64,000 nt of DNA from Streptomyces marinisediminis (GCF_026262575.1 NZ_JAPKFL010000003.1:186001-250000), one strand, 5' to 3'; shown: positions 1 to 9,679, numbered from the stretch's first letter. Notes: generated from the sequence alone by a model not told the origin. Numbers and translations: made by a program.

Positions 1-302
1 AGGCGTTCGTAGATGTCGGCGCGGGCCTGCCGCCAGTCGTCCACGCCCTGGGTGTAGGCGCCGGAGCGGTCGGCGGTGGGGGTGGTGCGGTCGCGCTGGG
101 GGTCGCGGTCCTCGACGACGCGGTAGTCCGCGCGCGTCACGTGGCGCCGCAGGATCTCCTCGCGCAGCGCGATGAGGTCGCGTTTGGCGCGCCCCTTGTC
201 GACGAGGAAGAACGCGTCGGCCTCGTTGAGCGCGCGCACCGCCTGCAGGGTGAGCTGTTCGGGATCGCCGGCTCCGATGCCGATCACCAGGATTCGTCGC
301 AC
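1..302 (-). CDS. cobF: Precorrin-6A synthase (deacetylating) CobF, N-terminal fragment
   Basis: About 100 residues of the N-terminus are present; the gene continues past base 1. The start GTG gives VRRILVIGIGAGDP, the glycine-rich SAM-binding opening of tetrapyrrole methylases, followed by QLTLQAVRALNEADAFF and DKGRAKRDL, which I recognise as CobF-type. The family methylates C1 and removes acetyl in aerobic cobalamin (B12) synthesis. No clear ribosome site precedes the GTG, so the start is provisional. It is divergent from the B12-dependent mutase genes, which fits a cobalamin theme. Product call is from motif recall, not alignment. Confidence 0.8.
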   Translation of the reverse strand, partial: MRRILVIGIGAGDPEQLTLQAVRALNEADAFFLVDKGRAKRDLIALREEILRRHVTRADYRVVEDRDPQRDRTTPTADRSGAYTQGVDDWRQARADIYER

Positions 303-415
303 GGGAGGAGTCTGCCGCAGCCGCCGCACCGGGTGGCAGGGCGGGGCCGTGCTCGAACTGACCGGCGAGTCCAACGTCACAGCGGTGCTCCGCTGCGCCG
401 CGAGCGGGCAGGCCC

Positions 416-421
416 TAGCCT
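416..421 (+). promoter_or_regulatory. -10 box of a probable leaderless mutA transcript
   Basis: TAGCCT lies exactly six bases before the ATG at 428, the spacing expected if transcription begins at the start codon. No Shine-Dalgarno is visible. The same layout recurs at several genes in the window. Confidence 0.5.
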
Positions 422-427
422 GCGGCT

Positions 428-2305
428 ATGACGGTCCAGCCTGACGACGGGCTTCCCCTGGCCGCCGAGTTCCCCGATGTCACGCGCGAGCAGTGGCAGC
501 GCCTCGTCGAGAACGTGCTGCGCAAGTCCGGCGCGAGCGAGGCCACGGGGGCGGAGGCCGAGGAGGCGCTGTCCACCGCGCTTGAGGACGGGCTTCGCAC
601 CCGCCCCCTGTACACCGCCGCCGACGCCCCCGGGGGCCCCACCGGCTTCCCCGGCTTCGCGCCCTACGTGCGCGGCGCCACCCCGAAGGGCAACGCGCCC
701 GCCGGCTGGGACGTGCGCCAGCAGCACCGCGGCGCGGACGCCGCCGGCACCAACGAGGCCGTGCTGGCCGACCTGGAGAACGGGGCCGGCTCGGTGTGGC
801 TGGTGCTGGGGCGCGCGGGCCTGCCGGTGTCCGCGCTGGGCGCCGCGCTGGAGGGCGTCTACCTGGACCTGGCCCCGGTGGTGCTGGACGCGGGCGAGGA
901 GTTCGACGCCGCCGCGACCGCGCTGTTCCAGGTGCACGCCGACCGCGCGGTGCCGCCGTCGGAGGTGGCCGGGAACCTGGGCGCCGACCCGCTGGGCCTG
1001 CTGGCCCGCACCGGTGACGCCGGGCCGACGGCCGGGCTGCTGGGCGCCGCGGCCGACTGGGCGCACCGCGTCGCCCGCGACCGGCCGCGCCTGCGCACCC
1101 TCACCGTGGACGCGCTGCCCTACCACGAGGCGGGCGGCTCCCCGGCCGAGGAGCTGGGCTGTTCGCTGGCCACCGCGGTGGCCTACCTGCGCCGGCTCAC
1201 CGAGGCGGGGCTGAGCGCGGAGGACGCCTGCCGCCAGCTCGAGTTCCGGTACGCGGCGACGGCCGACCAGTTCGTGACGATCGCCAAGCTGCGGGCGGCG
1301 CGCAGGCTGTGGGCGCGGGTCGCCGAGGCGTGCGGCGTCACCTCCGGCGCGGCGGCGCAGCGGCAGCACGCGGTGACGTCCCCGGTGATGATGGCGCGGC
1401 GCGACCCGTGGGTGAACATGCTGCGCACCACGGTCGCCACGCTCGCGGCCGGGGCGGGCGGCGCGGACGCGGTGACCGTGCTCCCGTTCGACCACGCCGC
1501 GGGACTGCCGGACGCGTTCGCGCGCCGCATCGCGCGCAACACCTCCACCATCGTCATCGAGGAGGCGCACGTCGCCCGGGTCATCGACCCGGCGGGCGGC
1601 TCCTGGTACGTCGAGCGGCTGACGGAGGAGCTGGCGCACGCGGCGTGGGCGTGGTTCCAGGAGATCGAGCGCGCGGGCGGCCAGGAGGCGGCGCTGCGCG
1701 ACGGCACGGTGCGCGAGCGGCTGGCCGCGACGTGGGCGCGGCGCGCGGAGGACCTGGCGCACCGCCGCGAGCCGGTGACGGGCGTGAGCGAGTTCCCGCT
1801 GCTCACCGAGGAGCCGGTGCGGCGCGAGCCGGTGCCTGGGGAGCTGTCCGGCGGCCTGCCGCGGGTGCGGCGCGACGAGGCCTACGAGGAGCTGCGGGCC
1901 CGCTCCGACGCCCACCTGGCGGCCACCGGCGAGCGGCCGAAGGCGGTGCTCGCGGCGCTGGGCGGCCCGGCGGCCCACACCGCGCGGGCCACGTTCGCCG
2001 CGAACTTGTTCCAGGCGGGCGGCGTCGAGCCGGTGCTGACCCCGGTGGACGCCGGCACCGCGGCCGACGCGGTGCGGGGCGCGGCCGTGGTGTGCCTGTG
2101 CTCCAGCGACCGGGTCTACGCCGAGCAGGCGGAGGCCGTGGCCCGGGCGGTGCGGGGCGCCGGGGCGCGCCGGGTCCTGCTGGCCGGGCGCCCGGGCGAG
2201 CTGCGCGGGAGCCTGGAGGCGGCCGGGGTGGACGGGTACGTCGTCGCGGGCGGCGACGCGGTGGCGCTGCTGACCGGCGTCCTGGACGAGCTGGGAGTGA
2301 AGTGA
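428..2305 (+). CDS. mutA: Methylmalonyl-CoA mutase small (beta) subunit
   Basis: 625 aa, the usual size for the non-catalytic subunit of the heterodimeric B12-dependent mutase that interconverts (R)-methylmalonyl-CoA and succinyl-CoA. The TIM-barrel region has family stretches such as [10 protein letters not shown] and [19 protein letters not shown]. The C-terminal B12-fold-like domain lacks DxHxxG, as expected, because only the large subunit binds cobalamin. The stop overlaps the mutB ATG (TGATG), so the two are translationally coupled. The start at 428 is favoured by the TAGCCT box six bases upstream and the absence of an SD. Confidence 0.93.
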   Translation: MTVQPDDGLPLAAEFPDVTREQWQRLVENVLRKSGASEATGAEAEEALSTALEDGLRTRPLYTAADAPGGPTGFPGFAPYVRGATPKGNAPAGWDVRQQHRGADAAGTNEAVLADLENGAGSVWLVLGRAGLPVSALGAALEGVYLDLAPVVLDAGEEFDAAATALFQVHADRAVPPSEVAGNLGADPLGLLARTGDAGPTAGLLGAAADWAHRVARDRPRLRTLTVDALPYHEAGGSPAEELGCSLATAVAYLRRLTEAGLSAEDACRQLEFRYAATADQFVTIAKLRAARRLWARVAEACGVTSGAAAQRQHAVTSPVMMARRDPWVNMLRTTVATLAAGAGGADAVTVLPFDHAAGLPDAFARRIARNTSTIVIEEAHVARVIDPAGGSWYVERLTEELAHAAWAWFQEIERAGGQEAALRDGTVRERLAATWARRAEDLAHRREPVTGVSEFPLLTEEPVRREPVPGELSGGLPRVRRDEAYEELRARSDAHLAATGERPKAVLAALGGPAAHTARATFAANLFQAGGVEPVLTPVDAGTAADAVRGAAVVCLCSSDRVYAEQAEAVARAVRGAGARRVLLAGRPGELRGSLEAAGVDGYVVAGGDAVALLTGVLDELGVK

Positions 2306-4512
2306 TGAGCGCGATCCCCGACTTCACCGGTGTCGAGCTGGGCGAGCCGGCCGTGCGGGCCGACGCGGACGCCTGGCGCGCGGGCATCGAGGCCGAGGCG
2401 GGCAGGGACCTGGCGGACCTGGTGTGGGAGACGCCCGAGGGCATCGGGGTCAAGCCGCTCTACACCGGCGAGGACCTCGCGGGCCTGGACCACCTGGCCA
2501 CCTACCCGGGCGCCGCGCCCTACCTGCGCGGCCCGTACCCGACGATGTACGTCAACCAGCCGTGGACGATCCGCCAGTACGCGGGCTTCTCCACGGCCGA
2601 GGAGTCCAACGCCTTCTACCGGCGGAACCTGGCGGCGGGCCAGAAGGGCCTGTCCGTCGCGTTCGACCTGCCCACCCACCGCGGCTACGACTCCGACCAC
2701 CCGCGGGTGACCGGCGACGTCGGCATGGCGGGCGTGGCGATCGACTCCATCTACGACATGCGGCAGCTCTTCGACGGCATCCCGCTGGACCGGATGTCGG
2801 TGTCGATGACGATGAACGGCGCGGTGCTGCCGGTGCTGGCGCTCTACATCGTCGCCGCCGAGGAGCAGGGCGTACCGCCCGAGAAGCTGGCCGGAACGAT
2901 TCAGAACGACATTCTGAAGGAGTTCATGGTCCGCAACACCTACATCTACCCGCCGCAGCCGTCGATGCGGATCATCTCCGACATCTTCGCGTACACCTCG
3001 CGGAAGATGCCGCGCTACAACTCGATCTCCATCTCCGGTTACCACATCCAGGAGGCCGGGGCGACGGCCGACCTGGAGCTGGCCTACACCCTGGCCGACG
3101 GCGTGGAGTACCTGCGCGCGGGGCTCGGCGCCGGCCTGGCGGTGGACGCGTTCGCGCCGCGGCTGTCGTTCTTCTGGGCGATCGGCATGAACTTCTTCAT
3201 GGAGGTCGCCAAGTTGCGCGCGGCGCGGCTGCTGTGGGCGAAGCTGGTGCGGGGCTTCGGGCCGGAGAACCCCAAGTCGCTGTCGCTGCGCACGCACTCG
3301 CAGACCTCGGGGTGGTCGCTGACCGCGCAGGACGTGTTCAACAACGTCACCCGTACGTGTGTGGAGGCGATGGCCGCGACGCAGGGCCACACCCAGTCGC
3401 TGCACACCAACGCGCTGGACGAGGCGCTGGCGCTGCCCACCGACTTCTCCGCGCGCATCGCCCGCAACACCCAGCTCCTGCTCCAGCAGGAGTCGGGCAC
3501 CTGCCGCGTCATCGACCCGTGGGGCGGCAGCGCCTACGTCGAGCGGCTGACGTACGACCTGGCGCGGCGGGCCTGGCAGCACATCCAGGAGGTCGAGGAG
3601 GCCGGCGGCATGGCGAAGGCCATCGACGCGGGCATTCCCAAGCTGCGCGTGGAAGAGGCCGCGGCCCGCACGCAGGCCCGGATCGACTCCGGGCGGCAGC
3701 CGGTCATCGGCGTCAACAAGTACCGCGTGGCCAGCGACGAGCAGATCGAGGTGCTGAAGGTCGACAACTCCTCGGTGCGGGCGCAGCAGGTGGAGAAGTT
3801 GCGGCGGCTGCGCGCGGAGCGGGACGAGGCGGTCTGCCAGGACGCGCTGCGGGCGCTGACCGGCGCCGCCGAGGCCGGGCACGTGGACGGCGGTTCGCTG
3901 GACGGCAACCTGCTGCACCTGGCGGTCGACGCGGCGCGCGCCAAGGCGACCGTCGGTGAGATCTCCGACGCACTGGAGAAGGTGTACGGACGCCACGCGG
4001 GCCAGATCCGTACGATCTCCGGTGTGTACCGAGAGGAAGCGGGGCAGTCCTCCGCGCTGGCGGCGACGCGCGCCCTGGTGAGCGACTTCGAGGCCGCCGA
4101 GGGCCGCCGCCCGCGCCTGCTGGTGGCGAAGATGGGGCAGGACGGGCACGACCGGGGCCAGAAGGTCATCGCCACGGCCTTCGCCGACCTGGGCTTCGAC
4201 GTCGACGTGGGCCCGCTGTTCCAGACGCCGCAGGAGGTGGCGCGGCAGGCCGTCGAGGCGGACGTGCACATCGTCGGCGTCTCCTCGCTGGCTGCCGGGC
4301 ACCTCACGCTCGTCCCGGCGCTGCGGGAGGAGCTGAGCGCGCAGGGACGCGAGGACATCATGGTGGTGGTGGGCGGCGTCATCCCGCCGGGCGACGTGCA
4401 GCCGCTGCGCGACATGGGCGCCGCCGCGGTCTTCCTGCCCGGCACGGTGATCCCGGAGGCCGCGCACGACCTGGTGCGCTCGCTGGCGGCCGGCCTCGGC
4501 CACGAGCTGTAG
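2305..4512 (+). CDS. mutB: Methylmalonyl-CoA mutase large (alpha) subunit
   Basis: 735 aa. The catalytic subunit of methylmalonyl-CoA mutase; carries propionyl-CoA carbon (from odd-chain fatty acids, Val, Ile) into succinyl-CoA and supplies methylmalonyl-CoA for polyketides in the reverse direction. The TIM-barrel half has [18 protein letters not shown] and [12 protein letters not shown]; the C-terminal B12 domain has DGHDRGQK (the DxHxxG cobalamin ligand, His615) and later [10 protein letters not shown] much longer open frame runs upstream from 1309, but the ATG at 2305 overlapping the mutA stop and the full-length match set the start. meaB follows after 7 bases. Confidence 0.97.
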   Translation: MSAIPDFTGVELGEPAVRADADAWRAGIEAEAGRDLADLVWETPEGIGVKPLYTGEDLAGLDHLATYPGAAPYLRGPYPTMYVNQPWTIRQYAGFSTAEESNAFYRRNLAAGQKGLSVAFDLPTHRGYDSDHPRVTGDVGMAGVAIDSIYDMRQLFDGIPLDRMSVSMTMNGAVLPVLALYIVAAEEQGVPPEKLAGTIQNDILKEFMVRNTYIYPPQPSMRIISDIFAYTSRKMPRYNSISISGYHIQEAGATADLELAYTLADGVEYLRAGLGAGLAVDAFAPRLSFFWAIGMNFFMEVAKLRAARLLWAKLVRGFGPENPKSLSLRTHSQTSGWSLTAQDVFNNVTRTCVEAMAATQGHTQSLHTNALDEALALPTDFSARIARNTQLLLQQESGTCRVIDPWGGSAYVERLTYDLARRAWQHIQEVEEAGGMAKAIDAGIPKLRVEEAAARTQARIDSGRQPVIGVNKYRVASDEQIEVLKVDNSSVRAQQVEKLRRLRAERDEAVCQDALRALTGAAEAGHVDGGSLDGNLLHLAVDAARAKATVGEISDALEKVYGRHAGQIRTISGVYREEAGQSSALAATRALVSDFEAAEGRRPRLLVAKMGQDGHDRGQKVIATAFADLGFDVDVGPLFQTPQEVARQAVEADVHIVGVSSLAAGHLTLVPALREELSAQGREDIMVVVGGVIPPGDVQPLRDMGAAAVFLPGTVIPEAAHDLVRSLAAGLGHEL

Positions 4513-4519
4513 GCCGGTC

Positions 4520-5506
4520 ATGGCCGCACCCGACCTGGACCGTTACGTCAGTGGCGTACGCGCGGGCGCGCGGGCGTGGATCGCGCGGGCGATCACGCTG
4601 GTGGAGTCCACCCGCGCCGACCACCGCGAGCTCGCGCAGCGCCTCCTGGTGGAGCTGCTGCCGCACACCGGGACGGCGCGGCGCATCGGCGTCAGCGGGG
4701 TGCCGGGCGTGGGCAAGTCGACGTTCATCGACGCGCTCGGCACGCTGCTGACCGCGCGCGGCCACCGGGTCGCGGTGCTCGCCGTGGACCCGTCGTCGGG
4801 GCGCACCGGAGGCTCGATCCTCGGCGACAAGACGCGGATGGCCCGGCTCGCGGTGGACCCGCACGCGTTCGTGCGGCCCTCGCCGACCTCCGGGACGCTG
4901 GGCGGCGTGGCGCGGGCGACGCGCGAGTCCATGGTGGTCATGGAGGCCGCCGGGTACGACGTCGTGCTGGTGGAGACCGTCGGCGTCGGGCAGTCGGAGA
5001 CGACGGTGGCGGAGATGACCGACACCTTCCTGCTGCTGACCCTGGCGCGCACTGGGGACCAGCTCCAGGGCATCAAGAAGGGCGTGCTGGAGCTGGCGGA
5101 CGTGGTGGCCGTCAACAAGGCCGACGGCCCGCACGCGCGCGACGCGAAGGCCGCGGCGCGGGAGCTGGCCGGGGCGCTGCGGCTGCTCCAGCCGCCCGAC
5201 GCGCCGTGGACGCCGCCGGTGCTGACCTGCTCGGCGACCGAGGGCACCGGGCTCGACGGCGTCTGGGAACGGCTGGAGGCCCACCGGGAGCTGCTGTCCG
5301 GCACGGGGGCGCTGGCCGCGCGCCGCGCCGAACAGCAGGTGGAGTGGGTCTGGGCCATGGTGCGCGACCAGCTCCTGGACCGGCTGCACGGCGATCCCGC
5401 GGTGCGGGAGCTGGCGCCGTCGGTGGAGGCGGACGTCCGCGCGGGGAGGCTGACGGCGACGCTGGCGGCGGAGCGCATCCTCGCCGCGTTCCGCGTCCGC
5501 CCCTGA
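4520..5506 (+). CDS. meaB: Methylmalonyl-CoA mutase-associated GTPase MeaB
   Basis: 328 aa G3E-family P-loop GTPase that protects the mutase and gates adenosylcobalamin loading. Visible motifs: P-loop [10 protein letters not shown] near residues 58-67, [20 protein letters not shown] (switch I region), ETVGVGQSE (Walker B region), and NKADG as the guanine-specificity NKxD motif. The C-terminal helical part fits the dimerisation arm. Third gene of mutA-mutB-meaB, 7 bases after mutB, a common actinobacterial order. Confidence 0.95.
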   Translation: MAAPDLDRYVSGVRAGARAWIARAITLVESTRADHRELAQRLLVELLPHTGTARRIGVSGVPGVGKSTFIDALGTLLTARGHRVAVLAVDPSSGRTGGSILGDKTRMARLAVDPHAFVRPSPTSGTLGGVARATRESMVVMEAAGYDVVLVETVGVGQSETTVAEMTDTFLLLTLARTGDQLQGIKKGVLELADVVAVNKADGPHARDAKAAARELAGALRLLQPPDAPWTPPVLTCSATEGTGLDGVWERLEAHRELLSGTGALAARRAEQQVEWVWAMVRDQLLDRLHGDPAVRELAPSVEADVRAGRLTATLAAERILAAFRVRP

Positions 5507-5514
5507 ACCCGCCC

Positions 5515-5594
5515 CGGCCGTCCGCCCCGGGCCTTCGTCGCCCGGCCCCGGCCTCGGCCGTCCGCCCCGGGCCTTCGCCGCCCGGCCCCGGCCG
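5515..5594. repeat. 40-bp tandem direct repeat, two copies
   Basis: Two consecutive 40-base units (5515-5554 and 5555-5594) that begin CGGCCGTCCGCCCCGGGCCT and differ at about two bases. They lie between the converging ends of meaB and the azoreductase gene. Probably replication slippage; the GGCC-rich arms could also form hairpins that stop transcription. Confidence 0.7.
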
Positions 5595-5681
5595 CCCCCT
5601 CCCCGGGGCCGGCTCCACGGCCCGTGCCCTCCGGCGGCGGACGGCCCGCCCCGGTGGCCCGGGGCGGGCGCGGAACGCCGG

Positions 5682-6281
5682 TTACGCGGTGCGGGCGGCG
5701 AGGGCCTTCGCGTGGGCCTCGGCGGCCGCGTGGGCCTCGGCGCGGGACTGCTCGAAGAGCGGGATCAGCTCGGCCATGGCGGGCACCGTGGGGGCGAGGG
5801 TCAGCTCCGGCACGATGAACGTCGGGTCGAGGGCGAGCACGGTGCCGAGTACGTACCGCAGGTAGTTCTGCACGTGGTCGTTGCCCTCCTGGGGCGTGCC
5901 GGGGCCGTAGGCCCCGCCCCGGCTGGCGACGACCGCCACCGGCGTGCCCGCCGCCGTGGGCCGCTCCGCGAGGGCCGTGCGGCCCTGCACGATCACGTGG
6001 TCCAGCCACGCCTTGAGGGTGGAGGGGATCGCGTAGTTGTACATCGGCGCGCCGATGAGCACGGCGTCCGCCTCCTCCAGCTCCCGCACCAGCGTCTCGC
6101 GCAGCCCGGAGTGGAGCCCGGCGGCGTCCAGGTGCGGCACGGGGTCGGCGGCGAGGTCGCGGTGGATCACGCGTCCTCCGGGGTGCTCGCGTTCCCAGGT
6201 GGTGCGGAAGACGGCCGTCACCGCGCGGGAGGCGGAGTGGTCGCCGTTCAGGGACGAGTCGAGGTGCAGCAGCGTGGCCAT
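5682..6281 (-). CDS. azoR: FMN-dependent NADH-azoreductase / flavodoxin-like quinone reductase
   Basis: 199 aa flavodoxin-fold reductase of the AzoR family, which reduces quinones and azo compounds with NADH and FMN. The N-terminus MATLLHLDSSLNGDHSASR carries the phosphate-binding turn, PMYNYAIPSTLKAWLDHV is the family signature, and ASRGGAYGPG follows. The frame is open 18 codons further upstream, but the ATG at 6281 has AAGGAG eight bases away and begins the fold correctly. Divergent from an HxlR regulator at 6412, a pairing typical of electrophile- or quinone-inducible reductases. Confidence 0.9.
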   Translation of the reverse strand: MATLLHLDSSLNGDHSASRAVTAVFRTTWEREHPGGRVIHRDLAADPVPHLDAAGLHSGLRETLVRELEEADAVLIGAPMYNYAIPSTLKAWLDHVIVQGRTALAERPTAAGTPVAVVASRGGAYGPGTPQEGNDHVQNYLRYVLGTVLALDPTFIVPELTLAPTVPAMAELIPLFEQSRAEAHAAAEAHAKALAARTA

Positions 6282-6323
6282 GACGGCGCTCCTTGGCATG
6301 GGGGGTACAGGGAGACAGGAAGT

Positions 6324-6337
6324 AAGTGGGTGCACTT
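6324..6337. promoter_or_regulatory. Candidate HxlR operator (palindrome)
   Basis: AAGTGGGTGCACTT has inverted arms AAGTG/CACTT around GGTG. It sits in an unusually AT-rich 130-base divergent region, 42 bases upstream of the azoR start. A second, looser arm pair (GCTTAC...TAAAGC) lies at about 6367-6383. Positions fit a repressor acting on both genes. Confidence 0.4.
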
Positions 6338-6399
6338 GCGTGCGTCACTATTGATAACACATGTAGCTTACTTTTCTAAAGCACCTTGCGTCGGTGCAG

Positions 6400-6405
6400 T
6401 ACGCT
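6400..6405 (+). promoter_or_regulatory. -10 box, probable leaderless HxlR gene
   Basis: TACGCT six bases before the ATG at 6412; no SD. This placement argues for the 6412 start over the in-frame GTG at 6394. Confidence 0.5.
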
Positions 6406-6411
6406 GGGGCC

Positions 6412-6795
6412 ATGGCCCGGACACGTGAGGAAGCAGCGAGCGGGACGGCGGGCTGTGCCGCGCCCGAGCACGGCATCACGCGCGTCTTCGAGCTGCTGGG
6501 CAAGCGCTGGACGGGCATGGTCATCGCCGCGCTCATGCACGGCCCCGGGCACTTCACCGAGGTGCGCCGCGCCGTCCCGGGGATCAGCGAGCGCATGCTC
6601 TCCGACCGCCTGGCGGAGCTGGCCGGGCTCGGGCTGGTGCTGCGCACCGTCGACGAGGGTCCGCCGCTGCGCGTCAGCTACCGGTTGACGGACGCCGGAC
6701 TGGCCCTGCGGCCCGCCATGGTGGAGCTGACCCGCTGGGCCGACGCCCATCTGCCCGAGGGCGGGGCCGCCTGCCCCCAGGAGTTCAAGCCCTGA
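6412..6795 (+). CDS. HxlR-family winged-helix transcriptional regulator
   Basis: 127 aa. It has the family landmarks: an N-terminal Cys (GCAAPEHGITRVFELLGKRW), then the winged helix GHFTEVRRAVPGISERMLSDRL and the wing VLRTVDEGPPLRVSYRLT. Most HxlR proteins sense thiol-reactive or quinone stress through the N-terminal Cys and repress a neighbouring oxidoreductase. Here the neighbour is the divergent azoreductase, so autoregulated repression of azoR is likely. The start is set by the leaderless spacing from TACGCT. Confidence 0.88.
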   Translation: MARTREEAASGTAGCAAPEHGITRVFELLGKRWTGMVIAALMHGPGHFTEVRRAVPGISERMLSDRLAELAGLGLVLRTVDEGPPLRVSYRLTDAGLALRPAMVELTRWADAHLPEGGAACPQEFKP

Positions 6796-6805
6796 GTGCC
6801 GCCGG

Positions 6806-6826
6806 GCGCGGGGCGGGTGCCCGCGC
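6806..6826 (+). terminator. Hairpin after the HxlR gene
   Basis: GCGCGGG (6806-6812) pairs with CCCGCGC (6820-6826) across a 7-base loop, 11 bases after the stop. There is no T-run, as is common in this GC range. Confidence 0.4.
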
Positions 6827-6832
6827 GGCGCG

Positions 6833-6838
6833 TAGGGT
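6833..6838 (+). promoter_or_regulatory. -10 box, probable leaderless J-domain gene
   Basis: TAGGGT is followed by seven bases and then GTG at 6846. No ribosome site is present, which supports the 6846 start over the GTG at 6837 that overlaps the box. Confidence 0.5.
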
Positions 6839-6845
6839 GGCCCGG

Positions 6846-7646
6846 GTGAGTACAGAGCAGCAGCCCCAGCCGTCGACGGAGCGGCTCGAACGGGCGGTCC
6901 GCGCGGCGGAGACGGCGCTGATCGAGTACGAGATCGCGGTGGAGACGTTCCGCATCGAGGTGGAGAACTTCTCCCGGCTCCACCAGCAGCGCCTGGGCCC
7001 GGTCTACCAGCGGCTGGACGAACTCGACGCCGAGATCGCCGAAGCCGTCGCGGCGCGCAGCGGCGACGCCGCCGACCTGCGGCGGGCCCGGCAGGCGCGC
7101 GCCGCCGTCGCGCCGATGCCCGGGGTGGACGAACTGCTGGGCGGCTGGGTGCAGTCCGAGGGCATGTCGCCGGAGGCGCAGGCCATGCTCACCGGCGCCT
7201 CCGTGCGTCCCCCGGAGCGCGTCCGGCCCAGCGAGGAGGCCCGCCGCCGCTACCGCGAGCTGATGCGCAAGGCGCACCCGGACCTGGTGACCGACGAGCG
7301 CGAGCGCGCCCGGCGCGAGGAGTTCGTCGTCCGGGTGAACCGCGCCTACGCCGACGGCGACGAGGCGGCGCTCGCCGCGCTGGCCGAGGAGTGGGCGGCC
7401 GGGCCGCGCCCGGAGCCGGACGCGCTCACCCGCGGCGAGGAGCTGTACGCCCGGCTGGAGTGGCTGGCGCAGCGCAAGGAGTGGCTGGGCCGGGTCGTCG
7501 CCGACCTGGAGGCCAGCGCCATCGGCTCCATGCTGAAACTGGCCGAAGACGACCCGGACGGGCTGCTGGCGCAGATCGCCGAGCAGCTCGCCGAACAGGT
7601 CCGCGAGCGCGAGGCGCGCCTGGCGGAGCTGCTGGCCGGGCGCTGA
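6846..7646 (+). CDS. J-domain-like (DnaJ-type) coiled-coil protein
   Basis: 266 aa. Residues about 10-80 form heptad-rich helices (RLERAVRAAETALIEYEIAV, then LHQQRLGPVYQRLDELDAEI) predicted to be coiled coil. Residues about 130-180 resemble a J domain: RRRYRELMRKAHPDLV contains the HPD motif at about 144-146, followed by a basic helix and VNRAYADGDEAAL. The HPD loop is what stimulates Hsp70 ATPase, so a DnaK co-chaperone or J-like adaptor role is possible. No Gly/Phe or zinc region of classical DnaJ is present. Specific partner unknown. Confidence 0.7.
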   Translation: MSTEQQPQPSTERLERAVRAAETALIEYEIAVETFRIEVENFSRLHQQRLGPVYQRLDELDAEIAEAVAARSGDAADLRRARQARAAVAPMPGVDELLGGWVQSEGMSPEAQAMLTGASVRPPERVRPSEEARRRYRELMRKAHPDLVTDERERARREEFVVRVNRAYADGDEAALAALAEEWAAGPRPEPDALTRGEELYARLEWLAQRKEWLGRVVADLEASAIGSMLKLAEDDPDGLLAQIAEQLAEQVREREARLAELLAGR

Positions 7647-7731
7647 TCCGCGTCCGCACCCGGAAAGTCCGCACCCCGTGTCTCCACCCCGTGTCCGTAC
7701 CCCCGAGCGAGCCCGCGAGAGGAACCCCGCG

Positions 7732-8070
7732 ATGAACGTGGCCCCCGTCCCCACCGTGACCGCCGCCGACGTACCGGCCGACGGCTTCCTGCTGGACGTC
7801 CGCGAACCCGACGAGTGGGCGGCCGGCCGCGCCGAGGGCGCCCTGCACGTGCCCATGGGGCAGGTCGTCGAGCGGGCCGGGGAGGTGACCGAGCGCGCCG
7901 GCGACGGGCGGGTCTACGTCTTCTGCCGGGTGGGCGGCCGGTCGGCCCAGGTGACGCAGTACCTCGTCGCGCAGGGCGTCGACGCCGTCAACGTCGACGG
8001 CGGCATGCTGAGCTGGGCCGCCGCGGGCCGTCCCCTCACCGGGGACACGGACGAGCCCTACGTGCTCTGA
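7732..8070 (+). CDS. Rhodanese-like domain protein
   Basis: 112 aa single rhodanese domain. LLDVREPDEWAAGRAEGALH is the CH2A-like motif; the active-site Cys is at about residue 65 in FCRVGGRSAQV, and GGMLSWAAAG closes the fold. Such proteins carry persulfide sulfur on the Cys; substrate and acceptor cannot be told from sequence. ATG at 7732 has GAGAGGAA eight bases upstream; the frame is open further upstream without homology. Confidence 0.9.
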   Translation: MNVAPVPTVTAADVPADGFLLDVREPDEWAAGRAEGALHVPMGQVVERAGEVTERAGDGRVYVFCRVGGRSAQVTQYLVAQGVDAVNVDGGMLSWAAAGRPLTGDTDEPYVL

Positions 8071-8132
8071 CCCCCACCGCGCCGGGGGCCGCGCCCGACC
8101 CGTGAGCCGTCTCGGCCGGGTCGGCGCGGCCC

Positions 8133-8163
8133 CCGGGACCGGGGGCGCCGCCCCCGTGGCCCG
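8133..8163. terminator. Bidirectional hairpin between convergent genes
   Basis: CGGGGGC-GCC-GCCCCCG at 8140-8156 is a perfect stem with a three-base loop, inside looser outer arms CCGGG/CCCGG. It lies between the converging rhodanese gene and the gene at 8166. The same GGGGGCGCCGCCCCC core recurs at 35629-35643. Confidence 0.6.
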
Positions 8164-8165
8164 GG

Positions 8166-8522
8166 CTACGGGCGGCGGTCGCCCTTGGGCTTGCCGCGCT
8201 GGTCGAGGGTGCCGTGCGGCGGCGGGTGGGTGGGCTCGGGCGTGGTCGCCGGGGACACCGGGGAGCCGGCGGCCGGCGGGGGCGCCTGCTCGGGACGGGG
8301 GCCGTCCTGGTCGCCGCCGGACGGGACGCTGCCGCTCGCGAGCTGGTCCAGGCGCGCCGTGAGGACCTGCACGACCTGCGCGCGGTCCGCGTGGCCGCGT
8401 TCGTAGGCCAGCAGCTCCTCCACCTGCGCGGCGGTCAGGGAGCGGATGCGGTGCTCCAGGGAGCCGGCGGGCAGGTGGTCGTAGTCGGCGAGCGGCAACT
8501 CGTCGTGGCGGGGCGTGCTCAT
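8166..8522 (-). CDS. Conserved small actinobacterial protein, function unknown
   Basis: 118 aa. The N-terminal 70 residues are helical and well conserved in Streptomyces as I recall (LPLADYDHLPAGSLEHRIRS, then LLAYERGHADRAQVV), resembling a short docking or dimerisation domain. The C-terminal 45 residues are Pro/Gly/Arg-rich and probably disordered. ATG at 8522 has GAGG upstream. It lies 74 bases downstream of paaE on the same strand and could be the last cistron of the paa transcript. No function assigned. Confidence 0.6.
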   Translation of the reverse strand: MSTPRHDELPLADYDHLPAGSLEHRIRSLTAAQVEELLAYERGHADRAQVVQVLTARLDQLASGSVPSGGDQDGPRPEQAPPPAAGSPVSPATTPEPTHPPPHGTLDQRGKPKGDRRP

Positions 8523-8596
8523 CGAGCCTCCTCGGTCGAACGCGTGCGCTGGCGAACGCCCGACGGGTTCCCCGGGCGGGCGTGCGCCAATCCCGC

Positions 8597-9679
8597 TCAG
8601 CCGTCGAAGTCGACCGTCACCGCCGGCGTCACCGGGTGGGACTGGCAGGCCAGCACGTAGCCGTCGGCCAGTTCGTCGTCCTCCAGCGCGTAGTTGGTGT
8701 CCATGCGCACCTCGCCGTCCAGCAGGCGGACGCGGCAGGTGCCGCAGACGCCGCCCTTGCAGGCGTAGGGCGCGTCGGCGCGGTGGCGCAGGACCGTCTC
8801 CAGCACGCTCTCGCCGCTACGGGCGGGCCAGGTGCCGCCGCGCCCGGCGAGCGTGGCCGTCACGGAGGCGGACGCGGCGTCGGACGCGGCGTCGGGCGCG
8901 GTGTCCGGCGCGGTGACGGCCGCGGACGCGGACGCGGCCGGTGCGGCGGTGACGTGGAAGACCTCCTGGTGCACCCGCTCCCGGGGCACGTCTAGGGCGC
9001 GCAGCGCGGCCTCGGCGCTCTGGACCAGCCCGAGCGGGCCGCACAGGTACCACCCGGCGACGTCCGCCACGGGCAGGAGGGCCGGCAGCAGGCCGGTGAG
9101 CCGGTCGGCGTCGAGGCGGCCGGTGGGCAGGCCGGTGTGCCGCTCCTCGCGGGAGAGGGTGTGGACGAGCTGGAGCCGGTCGGGGAAGCGGTCCTTCAAC
9201 TCGGCCGTCTCGTCCAGGAACATCGCGGAGGCGGCGGTGCGGTCGCTGCGCACGAGGCAGAACCGCGCGGTGGGCTCGCGCTCCAGCAGCGTCGCGGCGA
9301 TGGACAGCACGGGGGTGATGCCGCTGCCGCCGACGACCGCCGCGAAGTGGCCGGGGCGCGGCTCCAGCACGAAGCGGCCGGTGGGCGGCATGACGTCGAC
9401 CGTGTCACCGACCGCCAGCTCCTTCAGCGCGTAGGAGGAGAAGGCCCCGGCCTCCACGTGCCGGATGCCGACCCGCAGCCCGGCGTCGGAGCCGGCCGGT
9501 CCGCAGATCGAGTACGTCCGCCGCACCTCGGCGCCGTCGACCGTGCGGCGCAGCGTGACGTGCTGGCCGGGCCGGTGCCGGAAGGTCTCGCGCAGCTCGG
9601 GCGGGACGGCGAAGGTGACGGCCACGGCGTCGTCGGTCAGCCGGTCGAGCCGGGCGACGCGGAGCGCATGGAAGGGCAC
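8597..9679 (-). CDS. paaE: Phenylacetyl-CoA epoxidase reductase subunit PaaE
   Basis: 360 aa NAD(P)H reductase passing electrons to the PaaA di-iron centre of ring 1,2-phenylacetyl-CoA epoxidase. Order: FAD domain (HRPGQHVTLRR, RTYSICGPAGSD), nucleotide-binding domain (VVGGSGITPVLSIA), an Ala-rich linker of about 45 residues, and a C-terminal plant-type 2Fe-2S ferredoxin domain (YACKGGVCGTCRVRL plus a later Cys in YVLACQSHP). The start GTG at 9679 overlaps the paaD stop by one base (TAGTG), and AAGGAG lies just upstream inside paaD. Final gene of paaABCDE. Confidence 0.95.
   Translation of the reverse strand: MPFHALRVARLDRLTDDAVAVTFAVPPELRETFRHRPGQHVTLRRTVDGAEVRRTYSICGPAGSDAGLRVGIRHVEAGAFSSYALKELAVGDTVDVMPPTGRFVLEPRPGHFAAVVGGSGITPVLSIAATLLEREPTARFCLVRSDRTAASAMFLDETAELKDRFPDRLQLVHTLSREERHTGLPTGRLDADRLTGLLPALLPVADVAGWYLCGPLGLVQSAEAALRALDVPRERVHQEVFHVTAAPAASASAAVTAPDTAPDAASDAASASVTATLAGRGGTWPARSGESVLETVLRHRADAPYACKGGVCGTCRVRLLDGEVRMDTNYALEDDELADGYVLACQSHPVTPAVTVDFDG

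Noticed and set aside
1309..2304. Long upstream extension of the mutB frame
   Set aside because: Translation is Arg/Gly-rich shadow of mutA; true start is the ATG at 2305 overlapping the mutA stop.
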